Assembly (NCBI GenBank): GCA_030248195.1
Contig: JASAND010018443.1
Coordinates: 62,001 to 126,000 of the forward strand
Reading direction: 5' to 3'
DNA from: Trissonchulus latispiculum
Taxonomy: Eukaryota > Nematoda > Enoplea > Enoplida > Ironidae
DNA: 64,000 nucleotides
Every line of letters starts with the position of its first letter. Position 1 is the stretch's first letter. The position numbers and the translations under genes were made by a program. Shown in pieces: positions 58,908 through 64,000 of this stretch. Under the pieces are notes generated by a model, which was not told the origin of the DNA, ran no database searches, and saw nothing but the letters and a program-made list of their open reading frames with translations.

Positions 58908-59713
58908 CTAGTGCATAGTGTACCCAGTCAATCTATCTACAAAAAAGCAAATACTGGTAACACCAACAACGACCCATTTTGTGGTAGGCCTCTGCTGTCG
59001 GGCCCACTCCAGAACATCCATCCTGTCAAACTCTAGACTAAGCTCATCCAAGTCTTCCCTATTACCAATAAATTTAGGTTCCTCTAGATGGTGATTGTTG
59101 TTTGAAGGGTAATAGAACGCCAACTCATGGTCCAAAACATTTTGAAGAATGAAGCCAAACGAGAAGTTAATTTGGATGGAGTAGAATTGAGCATTAAAAA
59201 CGGAGTAGAGGAGTTTCTTAAGGTTAGACTCCCTTGTGTCTTCCAAACGAAAGTTGTAAGTTGAGTAGATTCCCGACTCGAGCTTAAACTTTGTCCTAAT
59301 TTTGTCCCAATTTCAAATATAAATATTTCTAATTTGTTCAGGCAGCTTCTCCAAAAACTCGACAGGTGGCTCAACCGGATCTTCCTTGGGGAGTAACAAC
59401 CGAGGCACTTTCTTTGCATCAGTATTTTATCGAAACTAACATGTACTCCCATATGACCATCTAATCCATTTTGTGTTTGAAATTTGCTTGTACAACGTTG
59501 GCAGGGGTACTCTTCCTGAAGGGGGTCTTGCTCAGGTTTCTTAGGGGGATGTGGCTTGCATATATGAGTCGCCTTTGTGTCTTCCCGAGAGTAACTCTTT
59601 CCACATTTTTCACAAGTAGACTTCTCACCTTCATGTTTTTCCTTGATGTGCCTGTTGAGGTTGTATTTTCGAGTGAACATTTTACCGCAAAATGCACAAA
59701 TGAAGTTTTCCAT
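58908..59713 (-). pseudogene. C2H2 zinc-finger N-terminal ORF of pPolB element, copy 1
   Basis: Starts ATG, MENFICAFCGKMFTRKY. Three C2H2 fingers follow: CAFC...HIKEKH, CEKCGKSYS...H and CQRCTSKFQ...HMGVH. After a frame change near 59.40 kb come FLEKLPEQIRNIYI, a TGA at 59313-59315, NWDKIRTKFKLESG, LAFYYPSNN, GNREDLDEL and ARQQRPTTKWVVVGVTS, ending GYTMH. From memory, the RQQRPxTKWVV-type block is the N-terminal region of pPolB proteins in animal mobile elements. Here it ends at the element terminus with no polymerase behind it. A frameshift and a stop break it. Fingers may bind the element's ends. Confidence 0.75.
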
Positions 59714-59803
59714 TTGCGGGTGTTTATGTCCTCACACAATTATGTATCACTTTCAGAGCTCTTAAAAAACCAAAAATCAAAACCTTCACAAAGCCCAACC
59801 TGA

Positions 59804-60577
59804 GACGTGTGTCTCATTAGCGAACCAACTCGTTGATCCAGTGCTGGAACTGTTTGCTCCAGGAAGAGCAAGCAAAACTATGTATGAATCACGAACATTT
59901 AGCTTTGAGTCACGCATGGTTCCACTAAAAAATTAACTTTTTTGTTGGTTCGCCAAAAGTCGCCTAGCGAACCAATTTTTTAGTTATTAGTTAATTTTGT
60001 GTCAGCTGATAGTCCTTCAAGAGTACTCCATGAGTCACTCTTTAGAATTTAACGAAATTTCAAAGAAAAGCGGAATTTTTAATTAGAATTACTAATAAAA
60101 AATGCTAACTCTAATTTGCGTAAAGCGTGAAATGGTCCGCTCACCTAACATGAGCAGTGCTGAGAATAAAATAGTGGTTATCCCAGAAAAACGCTAAACT
60201 TTTTTCAATTTGCCACGTTGTAATTTGCAGTACCAGAGTCACCGTCGAACATACTTTCCTGGACCCAGCTTTAAAATGCACCACATGGTTGAAAAAAATT
60301 GAATTTTTGTACATGTAGAGACTGCCAAGTCGTAACTGCGTCCACTCACCGAAAGTAGGGTGACTTTACTCCAAAATCCAGGTTACCCCAGGTTGTCCTA
60401 ATTTTTTCAAATTGGGTAAAAACCTATTCTTTGCCGAGAAAACGAATGTTGTGGGTTTCTGAATGGCTGCGACTCAAAGCGAAATGTTCGTGACTCATAC
60501 ATAGTTTTGCTTGCTCTTTCTGGATCAAACAGTTCCAGATCTGGATCAAAGACTTGGTTCGCTAAGGAGACACACGT
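59804..60577. mobile_element. MITE with 8-bp target duplication
   Basis: The left end GACGTGTGTCTCATTAGCGA and the right end TCGCTAAGGAGACACACGTC are inverted repeats continuing about 120 bp (GTTTTGCTTGCTCTT, GAATCACGAACATTT and complements). Identical CAACCTGA flanks lie at 59796-59803 and 60578-60585. An 8-bp duplication suggests hAT or a P-like superfamily, although the ends lack the hAT CAG. No transposase. Confidence 0.82.
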
Positions 60578-60584
60578 CAACCTG

Positions 60585-60857
60585 AGTATGATGAGTCTGA
60601 ATCAGAGTATGATGAGTCTGAATCAGAAACGAGTATCGAATGTTCAGACAGTAGCGACTCAAGTTGTGGAGAGATCTACGAGCCAACTGACATCGGTAAA
60701 TCTTGGGATGAGCTTGTCAGGCAGTCCGAAGGGAAATTCGAAGGTATAATAAATAGGTTAGCAAACGAATACGTTGCAGACGGCCATGATGAAGTTGAGG
60801 GAGAAAGTGAGGCCTATAATGAAGTCCGACCTAGTGCGTCTGTCAAAAGAGTTTGAT
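60585..60857 (+). pseudogene. Acidic Ser/Glu-rich ORF fragment
   Basis: Open for 90 codons without a Met start: YDESESEYDESESETSIE, then CGEIYEPTDIGKSWDELV, ending SVKRV and TGA. The 21-bp direct repeat encodes YDESESE twice. Its 5' side is interrupted by the MITE. A TTTCAG at about 59754 could be an acceptor upstream. A second plus frame is also open through the repeat, so the frame choice rests on length and composition. Product unknown; possibly an acidic region of an element protein. Confidence 0.4.
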
Positions 60858-60879
60858 AACGGCGTGTAGACACAGGACC

Positions 60880-61122
60880 AGGGGGAACCCGCACCCAGGC
60901 CGGGGGCCCGGCCCCGGGGGCGGCGGGACGGGGGCGGGCCCCCGCCCCGGGCGCGGCGGGGCCCCCAGTTCCCTAGGTGGTCAGGCCCTGAGTTTGATGA
61001 GTCTGAGCCAGACGTGACTTGAGCCACACACGTCGGACTTTGGCTGGTTGCATGATGACTGGCTAGGGTCGGGGGGGGGGGGCGAGAGGGCGGGGGGAGG
61101 AGGGGAGGGGGCCCGGCCCCGC
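60880..61122. other. Extreme G/C patch
   Basis: Runs such as GGGGGCCCGGCCCCGGGGGC (60900-60970) and an 11-base G run near 61070 in DNA that is otherwise AT-rich. It lies between two copies of the acidic ORF. Either a GC-rich insertion or unpolished sequence. Confidence 0.5.
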
Positions 61123-61385
61123 AATCAGAAACGAGTATCGAATGTTCAGACAGTAGCGACTCAAGTTGAATGGAGAGATCTACGAGCCAACATGACATCG
61201 GTAAATCTTGGGATGAGCTTGTCAGGCAGTTTCAACGAAATTTTTTTGGGGGGGTCAAACTCGAATGGTATAATGATTATTAGTGTTAGCAAGACGAATA
61301 ACGTTGCAGACGGCCACAATCCAGACAGTTGTGTGAGAAAGTGACATGGCCTACTAATGAAGTCTGACATAGAGTGGAATCTGAA
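61123..61385 (+). repeat. Indel-riddled duplicate of the acidic ORF
   Basis: Repeats 60621-60858 from CAGAAACGAGTATCGAATGT onward. The differences are mostly small insertions (AAT, A, G7 run) and scattered changes, so the frame is lost within 30 codons. Confidence 0.8.
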
Positions 61386-61608
61386 AAAATGATTTAAAAG
61401 AATTATGAAACCTGACCAACACAAAATGTATAATTAAAACGTAAAGAATCAGGTACAACTAATTTTGATCTGTACCGATGATCACAGTGCCAAAGGCAAT
61501 TCTAAGCTGAACGCTGCGACACGTTTAGCAGCTTTTGTGGGGCCCTTCGCCTTGAACGGCCAATTCTTAAGTGGGTGTGAAATTGGAGTGTAACACAACG
61601 AAGGGACG

Positions 61609-61756
61609 GTAGTAATACAAGTTTGTAGTGCAGCTTTCGGAAGAGTTATGTATAAATAAAAACGGATATTAATACCAGGGGGTAGTAATACAACCTTTGT
61701 AGTGCAGCTATTCGGAAGAGTTATGTATAAATAAAAACGGATATTAATACCAGGGG
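61609..61756. repeat. 73-bp tandem duplication
   Basis: Two copies start GTAGTAATACAA at 61609 and 61682 and end AATACCAGGGG. They differ by a few single-base insertions. Confidence 0.88.
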
Positions 61757-61979
61757 CCGGTAGCAAGTGATTTCGATTTTAACGGTAGAATCAACCTTCA
61801 ATTTGCATAGCTATTCGTATATATTCTGTATGAATAAAGGATTTAATAGGAAGGGTATTTAAAAAGGATTACGAGTGGTCGGTTCAATAGCCTTTGCAGT
61901 GCAGGTAACGAAACCCTATTAACAGTGTTCAGTATCAATAAAAGCAGCAGCTAGGAAGTCCGTCCGGTGTAGATCGGAT

Positions 61980-62245
61980 TGATGAGACTTGTAGGAGGCT
62001 CATCGGTTGAGGATTTAGTCCACTCAATGCAGACTTTGTCCAGTGGAAACAGACTCTGTCCAGTGGAAACAGACTCGTGGTGGAAAATCTGTAGTGAAAA
62101 GATTGACCACCAGTTCCCCAGGTGGTCACTGCTCCGGACTTTGTGCTGGACCGGTGTGACTTGGCCTCCCTCCTAGGTGGTCACTGGTCCCGGACTTTGT
62201 GCTGACCAGTTGTGACTAGGCCTACCCGTTCCGCTGGACTTTGTG
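61980..62245. repeat. Short tandem duplications around TGGTCACTG
   Basis: CTGTCCAGTGGAAACAGACT is present twice in tandem at 62036-62074. AGGTGGTCACTG...CCGGACTTTGTGCTG occurs at 62120 and 62175. CGGCGTGTAGAC (60859) and its complement at 62265 link this block to the acidic ORF region. Confidence 0.7.
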
Positions 62246-62835
62246 TTGGACAAAAGCGTACTTCGTCTACACGCCGTTATCAAACCCTCAGACGCTAGGT
62301 GCCAGCTGAACTCAATAGGAAAATCTATTTTCAAGGGGGGGACGTCCAATTTGAGCACGGTGATACTACCTGAGAAAACGGGGAACCAATTTGATGAACA
62401 GGAGCAGGAAGAATAAGTGGAATTATTTATTAGTTGGGAGTATGTTCGGAGTAGGCTCAGTGTATACTCGGTGTTAACTCGGAGCTAGTATGGAGTGACT
62501 CAGAGTACAAAGGTACAACAGTCGGTAAGTTAAGGCATTAGGCATTTAAGGCAAAGGCAATATTCTGTAAAACATTAGGAAAAATATGCTCGAAGCAAGA
62601 TTGGTGTAAAGAAAGAGTGACCCAGAACTTGAATCGAAAAATAAAAAATTAAATACTTTTATAATACCAATTTGTGCAAACGGTCAAAATAAATTATAAG
62701 CCAAGCAACTATTAGCTAACTCAGAAATCTATATGAACGGGTAAAATGTTGGTAGATCGTAGTTTGTTGTTTGTGGTTTGTGGGGGGGTGGTTTTTAGGC
62801 TTAGTATATTTGTGTAACCGGAAAATTTTTTTTTG
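62246..62835. other. Non-coding stretch
   Basis: No coding support and no element ends. The complement of CTACACGCCGTTATCAAAC at 62268 equals 60851-60870. Confidence 0.4.
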
Positions 62836-63547
62836 TTTTGTGACTCGAAAATACAACCTCAACAGGCACATCAAGGAAAAACATGAGGGTGAGAAGTCTA
62901 TTGTGAAAAATGTGGAAAGAGTTGGGAAGTTCCCCCTTCAGAAAGAGTACCCAGCCAACGTTGTACAAGCAAATTTAAAACACAAAAGGGATTAGATGGT
63001 CATATGGGAGTACATGTTAGTTTCGATAAAATACTAATACAAAGAAAGTGCCTTCGGTTGTTACTCCCCAAGGAAGATCCGTTTGAGCCACCTTCGAGTT
63101 TTTGGAAAAGCTGCCTGAACAAATTAGAAATGTTTATATTCGAAATTGGGACAAAATTAGGAGAAAGTTTAAGCTGGGGTGGGAATCTACTCAACTTACA
63201 ACTTTCCTTTGGAAGACACAAGGGAGTCTAACCTTAAGCAACTCCTCTACTCCGTTTTTAATGCTCAATTCTACTCCATCCAAATTAACTTCTCGTTTGA
63301 CTTCATTCTTCAAGATGTTTTGGACCATGAGTTGGCTTTCTATTACCCTTCAAATAACAATCACTATCTAGAGGAACCTAAATTTATTGGTAATAGGGAA
63401 GACTTGGATGAGCTTAATCTAGAGTTTGACAGGATGGATGTTCTGGTGTGGGCCCGACAGCAGAGGCCTACCACAAAATGGGTCATTGTTGGTGTTACCA
63501 GTATTTGCTTTTTTGTATACAGATTGACTGGGTACACTATGCACTAG
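62836..63547 (+). pseudogene. C2H2 zinc-finger N-terminal ORF of pPolB element, copy 2
   Basis: Inverted partner of 58908-59675. It begins at TRKYNLNRHIKEKHEGEK, so the first Cys pair and the start codon are missing. The second finger is destroyed by deletions, and the rest is split over three frames (FDKIL, then LPEQIRNVYIRNWDKI, then SIQINFSFDFILQDVLDHEL onward to GYTMH). It keeps CGA (Arg) where copy 1 has TGA. A stop follows GYTMH, directly before the terminal region. Confidence 0.75.
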
Positions 63548-64000
63548 ATAAATACAAAAACCAAAAACATAAAAATGATAAATATACAAAAATACAAAAA
63601 TATTGCATGCGCCGGACTAGGTGAGATTAGGGTAGTTACTGTACATGGGTACTGTATATAGATTAGGTAGGTTAGGCAGGTAGTGTAGATTAGATTAGGT
63701 AGGTAGGAGTCCGGTAATGGGCCGACGCCGGGTCCCAACTCCCAAGCCCCGGGGGAAGAACGCAGAGGGACGGTTAAACAATATTCGGAGCAGTGATTGG
63801 TTGACTTTACGGAAGTGTATTAGGATTTGTAGTGCAGGTCGGGAAGTGTATTTGGATTTGTAGGGCAGGCCGGAGTAGGTGAAGTTCACAACTTTTTAGT
63901 TCAGCAAAAACGGATGAGAGTCTGCAAAGTTATAGGCGGCCAAAGATTACCCCTTATGAAAATTTTATGAAACCTGATTGGATGATGCTGCACCAAAATT
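63548..64000 (+). mobile_element. Terminal region of pPolB element, right inverted arm
   Basis: Complement of 58471-58907. Contains AAAAATATTGCATGCGCCGG, the TAGGTAGG tract and GTCCGGTAATGGGCCGACG, also found at 4.8-5.5 kb. It runs off the window end. Confidence 0.85.

Overview
The window is eukaryotic, AT-rich and mostly repetitive. It carries spliced gene fragments with short introns (GTAAG donors, T-rich AG acceptors), long microsatellites, pol III tRNA-like repeats, many small inverted-repeat transposons and large decayed retroelements. The only host-type coding sequence I recognise is two fragments of the carbohydrate sulfotransferase family that is expanded in nematodes, at 0.66-2.42 kb and 26.87-27.37 kb, both on the minus strand. 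An invertebrate, most likely a nematode, fits best. The species cannot be named from this window.

Layout. 0-2.5 kb: a 149-bp tandem repeat, a minisatellite and three exons of a sulfotransferase whose splice phases agree. 3.1-5.5 kb: a decayed protein-primed family-B DNA polymerase and the terminal sequence of its mobile element, split by a 426-bp insertion. 5.5-22 kb: non-coding repeat-rich DNA with an integrase tail, two tRNA-like genes, a hAT-type MITE at 10.3-11.1 kb, inverted repeats, an (AT)n tract and a 23-bp tandem repeat. 22.8-24.5 kb: a tandem array of a 262-bp unit containing a tRNA-like gene, split by a solo LTR with a 4-bp target duplication. 25.1-26.4 kb: a 1.3-kb near-perfect palindrome. 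28.6-28.9 kb: a Harbinger-type MITE. 29.3-33.2 kb: paired direct repeats around a foldback and a roughly 290-bp tandem repeat. 36-40 kb: a (TG)n tract and two palindromic elements, one built from a short LTR.

40.2-58.2 kb holds three minus-strand Ty3/Gypsy-type units. Unit C (49.97-58.21 kb) has a 5' LTR, gag with a CCHC knuckle, protease, reverse transcriptase, RNase H and integrase, but its RT has lost both catalytic centres. Units A (44.70-48.53 kb) and B (40.2-43.3 kb) are related to each other. Both encode a DEDDy-type 3'-5' exonuclease-like domain between a disordered N-terminal region and, in unit A, the protease. I know of no such domain in Ty3/Gypsy elements, and this is the most interesting observation in the window.

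58.3-64 kb: two inverted copies of the terminal part of the polymerase element, each with a C2H2 zinc-finger/N-terminal ORF joined directly to the element terminus, so the polymerase core is deleted. Between them lie a 774-bp MITE with an 8-bp target duplication, an acidic ORF, a noisy duplicate of that ORF and an extremely GC-rich patch that may be an assembly artefact. No full-length intact gene is visible. The window is best read as a graveyard of nested mobile elements around remnants of a host sulfotransferase family.
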